Below, one piece after another: positions 15,490-21,866 of a stretch of DNA of 38,834 bases. A program made the translations under genes and the position numbers. The notes under the pieces were generated by a model. The model made no database searches and had not been told where the DNA came from. It worked only from the letters and a program-made list of their open reading frames with translations. Source of the DNA: a virus; the IMG/VR virus record IMGVR_UViG_3300034072_002201, positions 1 to 38,834 of that record. One strand, given 5' to 3'. Position 1 is the first letter of the stretch; every line of letters starts with the position of its first letter.

Positions 15490-16092
15490 TCAGAGCGCCG
15501 GGAGGTGCGCGGCGAGGATGTAGCCGAAGCGTTCTTCCTCGCTGGTCGCGGCGAGATTTTCCAACGCCTCGAACTTGAGCGCCAGACCAGCGCCGGTGCC
15601 GCCCTTGCGGAACACCGGAGCCGGTGCGCCCGACTGGTAGCAGCGCGACACGCAATACTGCATCGCCAGCGCCTCGTTGTAGGGCGACAGGCCCCGGGCG
15701 AGCAGCGCGTATTCCTTGGTCCGGCCGACGCTTTCGGACAGACCGATCCTCTTGGTCCCGGGCTGGCCGGCAGCAGGCGCGACCGTGGTGATGGTGTTGC
15801 CGTTGAGCGCGAGCTGGTAGGTTTCCAGCGTGATGTCGAGCAGGGTGACGCCGAACATCAGGTCTTCTTCGGACAGGAACGCCTTGACCGGGCCGGAAGC
15901 GCCAGCGGTGCGCACCTTGTCGTAGGCCTTGCCGTGGGTGGCCGTGATGCCGCCGTTCTCGTAGCTGCGATCGCCGTTGATGCCGACCTTGGTCCAGCCT
16001 GCGCCGGGCGCGGCGGCAATGGTGGGGAAGGCCGTGCCGACCGGGGCGACCCAAAGGGTCAGCGGGGCACCGATGATTTCAAAGGGGGTCAT
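15490..16092 (-). CDS. Major tail tube protein
   Basis: 200 residues. The N-terminus IIGAPLTLWVAPVGTAFPTI and the stretch GWTKVGINGDRSYENGGITA are typical of beta-sandwich tail tube proteins, as is the block EEDLMFGVTLLDITLETYQL. Length and place (after the tail terminator, before the chaperones and tape measure) fit. Copies stack in rings to form the tube through which DNA passes. A ribosome-binding site GAGGAG lies about 10 nt before the ATG. Confidence 0.8.
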   Translation of the reverse strand: MTPFEIIGAPLTLWVAPVGTAFPTIAAAPGAGWTKVGINGDRSYENGGITATHGKAYDKVRTAGASGPVKAFLSEEDLMFGVTLLDITLETYQLALNGNTITTVAPAAGQPGTKRIGLSESVGRTKEYALLARGLSPYNEALAMQYCVSRCYQSGAPAPVFRKGGTGAGLALKFEALENLAATSEEERFGYILAAHLPAL

Positions 16093-16098
16093 TGCTGG

Positions 16099-16530
16099 TT
16101 ACTCCTCGATTTTCAGCAGGCCGTGCATGACCTGGAAGGACTGGAACTGGCGGGGCCACTCGGTCACCGGCTCGCGGCCGGCGATCGAACCGCTGGCGGG
16201 GTTGGCCCAGTGGAGCAGGACGCCCGCGTGGACCGAGCGGCGCAGACCGCGCAGGGCGTAAAAAGCGGCGCGCATCAGCCGGGTCGCCTCGCGCGGGGTC
16301 GGCCCGAAGGCGAACACGTCGACCCGCTGGGTATCGTGTTCGACGTAGCTCTCGCCGGTCAGCGAAGCCCCGCCCGAAGCCTTCACCACGATCGCGTGGC
16401 GCGGCATCGCAGCGGTCTCAGTATCTGGCAGCTCGCCGCCAAAGACGCGGGTGCCGGCCATCGCGGCAACAAAGGTATCGGCGCGCAGGAACGCCACCAG
16501 CCCGCCTTCAAGATCGGCCATCTCAGACAT
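16099..16530 (-). CDS. Tail terminator-like protein (DUF3168 type)
   Basis: 143 residues from ATG 16530, overlapping the previous gene by 8 nt. LEGGLVAFLRADTFVAAMAG, then RVFGGELPDTE and HAIVVKASGG, DTQRVDVFAFG and a C-terminal helix-strand pair match the DUF3168/tail terminator layout. These proteins cap the tail tube and join it to the neck. It lies between the gp10-like neck protein and the tube protein, as in HK97. Confidence 0.7.
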   Translation of the reverse strand: MSEMADLEGGLVAFLRADTFVAAMAGTRVFGGELPDTETAAMPRHAIVVKASGGASLTGESYVEHDTQRVDVFAFGPTPREATRLMRAAFYALRGLRRSVHAGVLLHWANPASGSIAGREPVTEWPRQFQSFQVMHGLLKIEE

Positions 16531-16981
16531 CGCTTGCGCCTCCCTGAGAAGCCCCTGAGGACCGCTCGAACGCCTGCCGGATCGCGGCGGCGAGCTTGGG
16601 GTAGGTGGCGTCGGCCGCCGGGCGCAGGTAGGGGCGCGCCGGGATCCGCACGCTCTTGGCGAAGCGGACCGAGCCATCGCGCTGCGGGATCGCCAGCGCC
16701 TTGGCCCGCACCGGCACGATCACCCCGCCCAGCTCGTGGATCAGCGCGTAGCGGACATCGGTGCTGCCCCACGTGCCGACCACGCCGAGCCCATCCTCGC
16801 GGGCGAACTCGGCAATCTTGATCGAGCCTTCCAACACGCCGGTCTGGTTTTGCCAGGCGTGGTTGTTCTTGGCCTGCTGGACAGCCGCCGACATCACGGC
16901 GTTGACGCCCAGCTTCTGCGCTACGCGCATCCGGGCGGTGAGCGCGTCACCTTCCCAGCGGAGGGATTGGCTGCTCATCAC
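16523..16981 (-). CDS. HK97 gp10-like neck / tail completion protein
   Basis: 152 residues. The first helix (DALTARMRVAQKLGVNAVMS) and VRYALIHELGGVIVPVRAKA followed by RIPARPYLRPAAD are hallmarks of the HK97 gp10-like family, which completes the tail-head junction. The start overlaps the previous stop by 4 nt. Together with the genes on both sides it forms the connector module. Confidence 0.75.
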   Translation of the reverse strand: MMSSQSLRWEGDALTARMRVAQKLGVNAVMSAAVQQAKNNHAWQNQTGVLEGSIKIAEFAREDGLGVVGTWGSTDVRYALIHELGGVIVPVRAKALAIPQRDGSVRFAKSVRIPARPYLRPAADATYPKLAAAIRQAFERSSGASQGGASDV

Positions 16982-17325
16982 CCGATCCTCTGCAGCGCGG
17001 CTTCGCGGTGGTTGTACTTGTACTGCACCGGCCCCTCGACCTTCAGGCGGCCGGGGATGATGGTGCGGCCGAGGCGGTCCATCACCGCCGTGATCACGTC
17101 GCCCTCAGCCAGATCCGCGCCCAGCCCGATCATGACGCGCAGGTCCTCGATCTGGGCGGTCTTGGTCCCGTCCACCAGCTCGCGCCCGCTCTTCGAATAA
17201 ACGAAGCACGCCAGCGCGTTGTGGAGCACGGTGAAGACAGGCTCCACCGGTCCGCCCCAGCGGTCAGTGCCGGTGGCAGTGTCACGCTCCACCCGGGCGC
17301 GCATCGTGAGGCGACCGGCGATCAT
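16978..17325 (-). CDS. Head closure / head-tail joining protein
   Basis: 115 residues from ATG 17325, overlapping the previous stop by 4 nt. Beta-rich: GRLTMRARVERDTATGTDRW, then VFTVLHNALACFVYS and a last strand KVEGPVQYKYN. Size, beta content and order (between the gp6-like connector and the gp10-like protein) fit a head-closure protein. The family is not certain. Confidence 0.65.
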   Translation of the reverse strand: MIAGRLTMRARVERDTATGTDRWGGPVEPVFTVLHNALACFVYSKSGRELVDGTKTAQIEDLRVMIGLGADLAEGDVITAVMDRLGRTIIPGRLKVEGPVQYKYNHREAALQRIG

Positions 17326-17573
17326 TGCAGCACCAGCCCGTAGAAGGCGACCGATACAGCGATGCCGATCAGGAAACAGAAGCCACCCCAGAAATGGCAA
17401 TCGGCCTTGGCTTCGTTCCAGCCCTGAAGGTGCGCTTCCGCGCGAGCCTCATCCACCGCGACTTGGCTGATGGTGCTCAGCCCTTCGCGATATCCGGCCA
17501 TCCGCTCGGCGGCGAGAATGGGTACGACAGGTTTTGTCGCACTGGTCGGGGTAGGAGTGAGGTGGGACATCAT
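17322..17573 (-). CDS. Small membrane protein within the connector genes
   Basis: 83 residues starting with two adjacent ATG codons. One C-terminal hydrophobic segment (about 64-82, GFCFLIGIAVSVAFYGLVL) predicts a single membrane span; the N-terminus is Pro/Thr-rich, then helical. It is coupled to genes on both sides by 4-nt overlaps. A membrane protein inside a connector module is not expected. No family recognised. Confidence 0.65.
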   Translation of the reverse strand: MMSHLTPTPTSATKPVVPILAAERMAGYREGLSTISQVAVDEARAEAHLQGWNEAKADCHFWGGFCFLIGIAVSVAFYGLVLQ

Positions 17574-18145
17574 GCCATCACCATCCCGCGCCGGTCTTCC
17601 AGCGTCCGCAGGATCGCCTCGCGATCGGTGCCCATGTCGCCGCTGAGGGTGATCTGGTAATCGCCCGCCCGCTCGGAACGGATCGCACCGCGATAGCTGA
17701 GGTCGAGCGCGATCAGCTTGATCGTCACCTCGTCCCGCGCCGCTGCCAGCCCGACCGGCATGTAGGCGACCCGCACCAGCGGGGCCCAGTGGGTCCGGGC
17801 GTTCGGCCCGCCGGTGAGGCGCTGGAGGGTGCGGCCGCCGTGGAGAACGCGGAAGTCAGCCGCGTCCAGCACGGTCTCGTGGCTGGCGAGGCCGGTGTTG
17901 CCGGGATCGATTTCGGTCACAGTGATCGGCTGCGCGGTGTCCGCCGGGCGGATCAGGCGCAGGGTAGGAAACAGGCGGTCACCCGGGGTCAGCGGATCGC
18001 CCAGTTCCACCGTGATCGCGCCCGCCACGCCGAAGCGCGCATCGAGCTCGGCGGCGATCGCATCGATCATGTCGAGCAGCTCGCCATCGGGCAGATCGGT
18101 GGGCACCCGCAGCTTGACCCTGTCGAGGAGGGCGAAGTCGGGCAT
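17570..18145 (-). CDS. Head-tail connector-like protein
   Basis: 191 residues. The N-terminus (DLPDGELLDMIDAIAAELDA) is helical, like gp6-type connector proteins, followed by a long beta region with IDPGNTGLASHETVLDAADF and FRVLHGGRTLQRLTGG, and a C-terminal part with a metal-like GDMGTDREA turn. It lies first in the connector group after the capsid-linked genes. The start is 1 nt into the previous stop (TGATG). Confidence 0.65.
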   Translation of the reverse strand: MPDFALLDRVKLRVPTDLPDGELLDMIDAIAAELDARFGVAGAITVELGDPLTPGDRLFPTLRLIRPADTAQPITVTEIDPGNTGLASHETVLDAADFRVLHGGRTLQRLTGGPNARTHWAPLVRVAYMPVGLAAARDEVTIKLIALDLSYRGAIRSERAGDYQITLSGDMGTDREAILRTLEDRRGMVMA

Positions 18146-18405
18146 CAGGCGGCTTCCTTGCCTTCCACCGCATTGGCGATGAAATTGATGGCGGCGTCAG
18201 TGGCCTCTTCAGCCAGCACCGCGTCCTGCGGCATCTCCGCAACCAGCAGATCGATGCCGGCGCTCAGGGTGAACTCCTGCTCGAAATGCGGGGGAAGCTG
18301 GGCGATCTCGGTGAAGTCCGCCCCGAAGACCGGATCGGTCTCGCGGGGGTAGGACAGCACGATCGCCGGCGCTTCCTCGGTGATGACGCGGACGCGGGTG
18401 GTCAC
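18145..18405 (-). CDS. Hypothetical small acidic protein
   Basis: 86 residues, acidic, with a beta N-terminus (RVRVITEEAPAIVLSYPRET) and helical C-terminus (DAAINFIANAVEGKEAA). It starts 3 nt after the previous stop with GTGACC nearby. No family recognised. Its place between the Ala/Glu-rich protein and the connector suggests a virion-assembly role. Confidence 0.65.
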   Translation of the reverse strand: MTTRVRVITEEAPAIVLSYPRETDPVFGADFTEIAQLPPHFEQEFTLSAGIDLLVAEMPQDAVLAEEATDAAINFIANAVEGKEAA

Positions 18406-18408
18406 CTG

Positions 18409-18867
18409 TCAGCCCTTCTTCTTGGCCGGGGCGGCAGGCTTGGTCTCGGCGGCGGCAGCGGGCTTGGTTTCCGCCTGCGCCTTGGCGGCGGCTTCGGCAG
18501 CCTCCTTCTCGGCGGCTTCCTTGGCAGCCTGTTCCGCAGCCGCCTTGGCAGCGGCTTCGGCTTCGACGGCGGCGGCCTGTTCAGCCTCGATCCGGGCGGC
18601 CTCGTGCGCGGCCCTCTCGGCGGCGGCGGCCTGTTCGGCAGCTTCCAGCTCGGCAGCGATCGCCGCGGCTTCAGCTTCAGCGGCGGCATCGGCATCGAAG
18701 CCGGGCAGCGCGCCATCGACCAGGCCGAAGCGCTCGGCTTCCGCGGCCACGATCTCGTCGCCGGTGTTGGCGAAGAGGAACGCGGCGCGTTCGTCGCCGG
18801 CATCGACCAGTTCGGTCTTGTCGGCGGTGAGGCACAGGCGCTGGCGGGCAATTACGTTCTGGGACAT
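18409..18867 (-). CDS. Ala/Glu/Lys-rich protein near the capsid
   Basis: 152 residues from ATG 18867 (GGAG upstream; a second in-frame ATG at 18897 has no site). The first 60 residues (VIARQRLCLTADKTELVDAG, then AAFLFANTGDEIVAAEAERF) form a small folded domain found in phage proteins near the capsid, as I recall. Residues 64-152 are almost only A, E, K and Q and form a long helix with a Lys-rich end (AAPAKKKG). It resembles a scaffold or DNA-contacting tail. The repeats make this stretch prone to length change. Confidence 0.7.
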   Translation of the reverse strand: MSQNVIARQRLCLTADKTELVDAGDERAAFLFANTGDEIVAAEAERFGLVDGALPGFDADAAAEAEAAAIAAELEAAEQAAAAERAAHEAARIEAEQAAAVEAEAAAKAAAEQAAKEAAEKEAAEAAAKAQAETKPAAAAETKPAAPAKKKG

Positions 18868-18904
18868 GGGTCGGAACTCCTTTTCGAAACGGATCATGCG
18901 CGGA

Positions 18905-19162
18905 TCACTGGGCGCGCAGCCAGGTGACGACGAGCCAGCTGCCGCTGGTGTCGACGGCAGCCATCGCGATCCGGCCCTCGCTGCTGGCGGGGATCGAGGC
19001 GTTGGCGAAGCGATCGGTGCGGGCGAGCGCGCCGGTCATCTGGGTGACGGCGATCAGCTGGTCGCCGGCGCGGATGCCATCGACCGGGATGTTGCCGATC
19101 GGCCCGCCGCGAACGACTGCGGTGGCGACGGTGCGCGGGAAGCCTGACTGGGTGACGGACAT
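18905..19162 (-). CDS. Small capsid-adjacent protein
   Basis: 85 residues. Beta-rich throughout (VATAVVRGGPIGNIPVDGIR, then GDQLIAVTQM and SWLVVTWLRAQ). Size and position immediately after the capsid gene fit a capsid decoration protein, but no signature proves it. A clear ribosome-binding site CAGGAGAG precedes the ATG. It follows a cluster of three hairpins that separates it from the capsid gene. Confidence 0.65.
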   Translation of the reverse strand: MSVTQSGFPRTVATAVVRGGPIGNIPVDGIRAGDQLIAVTQMTGALARTDRFANASIPASSEGRIAMAAVDTSGSWLVVTWLRAQ

Positions 19163-19187
19163 GGAAACTCTCCTGAAGGGCTTGTCG

Positions 19188-19296
19188 GGCGGCTCGATGG
19201 GGAAGGAGCCGCCGGAAAAGCCGGGGCCGGCCTGCTTGGATCAGGGGGGATGACCGGCCCCGGAGGGATTGGCCGGGCCTTGGAGAGAGCCCGGCC
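19188..19296. terminator. Three tandem GC-rich hairpins after the capsid gene
   Basis: Stems GGCGGCTC/GAGCCGCC (19188-19213), GGGGCCGG/CCGGCCCC (19223-19261) and GGCCGGGC/GCCCGGCC (19271-19296), each 8 bp and perfect, follow one another in the gap after the capsid stop. No T-runs follow, so full termination is unlikely. They may weaken read-through or protect the 3' end of the capsid transcript, allowing more capsid than tail protein. Confidence 0.5.
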
Positions 19297-19307
19297 GGGA
19301 GAGGCGG

Positions 19308-20630
19308 TTAGGCGTTGAGGCCGGTCACCGTGTGGAAGGCCGCCGGGCGGAACACCGCCAGCGCGGCGCGCATGTCGGCGCGCATGGTGCGCAGGCCCTG
19401 GGTGAACTGGGTGCCGACGTAGCCCATCTGGATGTCGATGCCGCGGCGCTCGAACAGCATGATCCATTCCGGGGTGAAGCTGCCGACCAGCGCGGTGCCT
19501 TCGGCGATGGCATCGTTGAGCACCACCGGCAGGCCCCACAGGCGCATCGGGCCAGCTTCGAGCGGCGAGCCGTAGATGTAGAGGCCATCCGCCGTCTTCA
19601 TCAGGCGCACGCGTTGGAAGTCGCGCGGGTGCAGGACGATGTGGGTGGCGACCGCGCGGCCCGTCAGCATGATGTTGATGATCGCGATGTAGAGCGCGTC
19701 CATGATGGTGTTCGCGCCGCGCGCCGCGGTCTGGATGCCGACAGTGTTAAGGATGCCGCGCAGGTTGCCGCCGGTGCCGGTGCCGACCAGCGACTGGCCG
19801 TCGAGGCGTTGCCGGACGCCGAAGCCGAGGCGGGCGTTGATGTAGCTTTCGACGATGGCGACGTCTTCGAGCTGCTCGTCCGTCACCGGCAAGCTGTCAC
19901 CGATCTTCACCACCGGCGTGGTGGTCGGAGTGAAGGCGAACGTGCTTTCCGGGAAGGCCGCGCCTTCCGCGGTTTCGGCCGCCGCGTGGGTGCGGGTGCT
20001 TTCCACCATGTAGGGCACCGCCGCCTGCGAAGTCCGGCCCATCGGCAGGATGTCGAGCAGCTGGATCGGGCGGGTCGCCGCTTCGACGAAACCGGGGAGG
20101 CGCAGGCTTTCAGGGGCGAAGCCGGCAGTGGTGCTCATCAGCGCCTTGCGGCCGATGGTGTCGAACTGGGCGGTCTTGGCGAGGTAATCCGACCCGAGCA
20201 TGTCTTCAAATGCGAAGTCGAAGCCCTGCGGGCAGCCGCGCGCCTGCCATTCCTTGAACGCCTTGCTCTCGGTCACCTGCGCGCCGACCGACTTGAACTG
20301 GTCGAGGTTGGCGGGCTGGCCGCCCTGACTGCCGGGCAGGATGAAGCCGGGGCGAACCTTGCCCAGCTGCTCAAGGTTGATCGCCGCATTCTTGACCGCC
20401 TGCTGGTCTTCGACATGCGCGGCGATCTCGTCCAGCTCGGCGTTGCGCTTCTTGACCTCGGCGATGAAGTCGTTCGAGCTCTTGAGATCGAGGCCGGGCA
20501 CGGTGACCTTGGTGTGGTCATAGCTGCCATCGGCCTGCTCGGCCTGCTTGAAGATGGTGCGCAGCTCATCGGCCCGCGCCTTCAGCTTCTCCTGCGCCTT
20601 TTCGAGCGGGAGGGTCTTGATATCGGACAT
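19308..20630 (-). CDS. Major capsid protein, HK97 fold
   Basis: 440 residues from ATG 20630, with GGAG upstream; the longer frame has no family match. Residues 1-105 are a charged helix (PLEKAQEKLKARADELRTIF), the delta/scaffold domain that the protease removes in HK97-type phages. The rest has typical HK97 capsid features: GGNLRGILN, HPRDFQRVRLMKTADGLYIY, then PLEAGPMRLWGLPVVLND and a final FTPEWIMLFERRGIDIQM. It assembles the icosahedral head. The protease gene is 0.5 kb upstream, separated by a plus-strand gene. Confidence 0.9.
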   Translation of the reverse strand: MSDIKTLPLEKAQEKLKARADELRTIFKQAEQADGSYDHTKVTVPGLDLKSSNDFIAEVKKRNAELDEIAAHVEDQQAVKNAAINLEQLGKVRPGFILPGSQGGQPANLDQFKSVGAQVTESKAFKEWQARGCPQGFDFAFEDMLGSDYLAKTAQFDTIGRKALMSTTAGFAPESLRLPGFVEAATRPIQLLDILPMGRTSQAAVPYMVESTRTHAAAETAEGAAFPESTFAFTPTTTPVVKIGDSLPVTDEQLEDVAIVESYINARLGFGVRQRLDGQSLVGTGTGGNLRGILNTVGIQTAARGANTIMDALYIAIINIMLTGRAVATHIVLHPRDFQRVRLMKTADGLYIYGSPLEAGPMRLWGLPVVLNDAIAEGTALVGSFTPEWIMLFERRGIDIQMGYVGTQFTQGLRTMRADMRAALAVFRPAAFHTVTGLNA

Positions 20631-20836
20631 CGCGTTTTCTCCACTGGTCCGGACCGGAGGCGACAGTGCCGCGGCCCGGTTGAAACCGGTGGAGACGTAT
20701 TGAGAGCAGAAACGCGCAAGGATCGCCCCGGACGGATGTCCGGTCGTGTGGATTGGTGGCGATTTCGGGATGAGGCGATGCTTAGCGCGACCGGCCGGAA
20801 TGGGCAAACACTCTCACCGGTGTTACTGTCCCAGGC

Positions 20837-20977
20837 ATGTCTGGCCTCGAAGATATCCAGCGTCTGCGCGCCGCGTTCGACCGGGTGAAAGAGTTCCCGG
20901 AATTCCTGCCCGATGAACGCGTCCACTGGCTGGAGCTGCGGGCAGCGGTCGAGAAGCTGTTGGAACGCTTCGGCTGA
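20837..20977 (+). CDS. Small antisense-oriented gene between protease and capsid (moron-like)
   Basis: 46 residues on the strand opposite to the head operon: starts MSGLEDIQRLRAAFDRVKEF, ends KLLERFG. Codon use is that of a real GC-rich gene and the product is one or two amphipathic helices. It occupies a 481-nt gap with no minus-strand gene. Upstream lie an inverted repeat AACAC-N8-GTGTT (20807-20824) and only a weak ribosome-binding site (CCAGG); a nested hairpin follows at 21034-21081. A separately expressed small gene with its own terminator is the definition of a moron. No family recognised, and I cannot exclude chance. Confidence 0.55.
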   Translation: MSGLEDIQRLRAAFDRVKEFPEFLPDERVHWLELRAAVEKLLERFG

Positions 20978-21033
20978 TCTGGCGCGGGCGGAAGTCTCGC
21001 CCACTTCTCAAATACCCCTCAGCGGCGATTTAA

Positions 21034-21081
21034 GAGGCCATAAGAAGCCCCCCGCCCGATTTTTGGCGGGCAGAGGGCCTC
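21034..21081. terminator. Nested hairpin between protease and the plus-strand gene
   Basis: Outer arms GAGGCC (21034-21039) and GGCCTC (21076-21081) enclose inner arms CCCGCC (21051-21056) and GGCGGG (21065-21070) with the loop CGATTTTT. It lies 57 nt past the plus-strand gene and about 30 nt past the protease stop, so it could end transcripts from either side. Confidence 0.45.
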
Positions 21082-21111
21082 AAAGCAATTCTGGGGCATT
21101 CTGGGCGGGTT

Positions 21112-21855
21112 TTAGAGGGCACCCAGTTTCCGGCGTGCATCCCGCGTTTCGTGGCGGGCGATTTCGTTGGCGATCATAGCCTGCGCCTTGGCCATGGCTT
21201 GGGGATCGATCTCGTGCACGATCGCCTCGGTCACATTCGGCGGGGTCAGCGCCTTGCCCAGCGCTGCGTGGATCTCCTCCAGCTGCTTGCGCCCGGTCGC
21301 GGACAGGCTGGCCGGATCGCCGCCCAGCGCCTCGGCCAGTTCGCCAAGGCCGGCGATCAGCGGGGCGAAGCCCGCTTCCTTCAGCCCCTTCATCACCAGC
21401 GTGCGGGTGCCCTTGCCCGCGCCGCGGATCACGGTCGAGACCTCGTGGACATCGAGCTTCTTCAGCACCCGTACCCGGTCTTCGCCATTGCCGCTGATCT
21501 TGTAATCGGCATCCAGCACGCCGAAGCCGTAGGAATACTCCTGCACCGACTTGCCGGTGGACAGATCGAACAGCAGCGCCTTGTGCCAGTCGCGCCCGGC
21601 GGCGGTTTCCAGATTGAGGTGCAGCTCGGCATAAGCGACATCGCCGTCCTCGTAGACCCGCGCCTTGCCGAACGGCATCTGGTAGCGATCGTGGTGGTGG
21701 ATCAGCGCACACCACTGCTCGCCGCCCTCCTTCCAGCTGAAGGCTCCGGGCGCGTAGGTATCGCCATCGTGATCAACCTCGGACAGGCGGGCGAGGATGG
21801 CGAGGCCCTTGCCGCTTTCGCCCATCTCGGTGACGGTCAGGTTCTTGGTGAGCAT
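21112..21855 (-). CDS. Prohead protease, HK97 family (U35)
   Basis: 247 residues from ATG 21855. Catalytic-type histidines lie in CALIHHHDRYQMPFGKA (H53-55), and DVHEVSTVIRGAGKGT carries the serine (S140), the order of HK97 gp4-type serine proteases. Upstream DHDGDTYAPGAFSW is the usual early motif. The C-terminal 80 residues are an extra helical part. It cleaves the capsid delta domain during head maturation. It overlaps no neighbour but lies 11 nt after the portal gene. Confidence 0.88.
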   Translation of the reverse strand: MLTKNLTVTEMGESGKGLAILARLSEVDHDGDTYAPGAFSWKEGGEQWCALIHHHDRYQMPFGKARVYEDGDVAYAELHLNLETAAGRDWHKALLFDLSTGKSVQEYSYGFGVLDADYKISGNGEDRVRVLKKLDVHEVSTVIRGAGKGTRTLVMKGLKEAGFAPLIAGLGELAEALGGDPASLSATGRKQLEEIHAALGKALTPPNVTEAIVHEIDPQAMAKAQAMIANEIARHETRDARRKLGAL

Positions 21856-21866
21856 CGGTCGGTTCC

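Noticed and set aside
19308-20807. Longer capsid frame starting 59 codons upstream
   Set aside because: The extra N-terminus has no match to capsid proteins; ATG 20630 has a good GGAG site and begins the expected helical delta domain.
20582-21004. 140-codon minus-strand frame in the protease-capsid gap
   Set aside because: Codon use and composition are poor, while the opposite strand has the 46-codon frame with normal composition.
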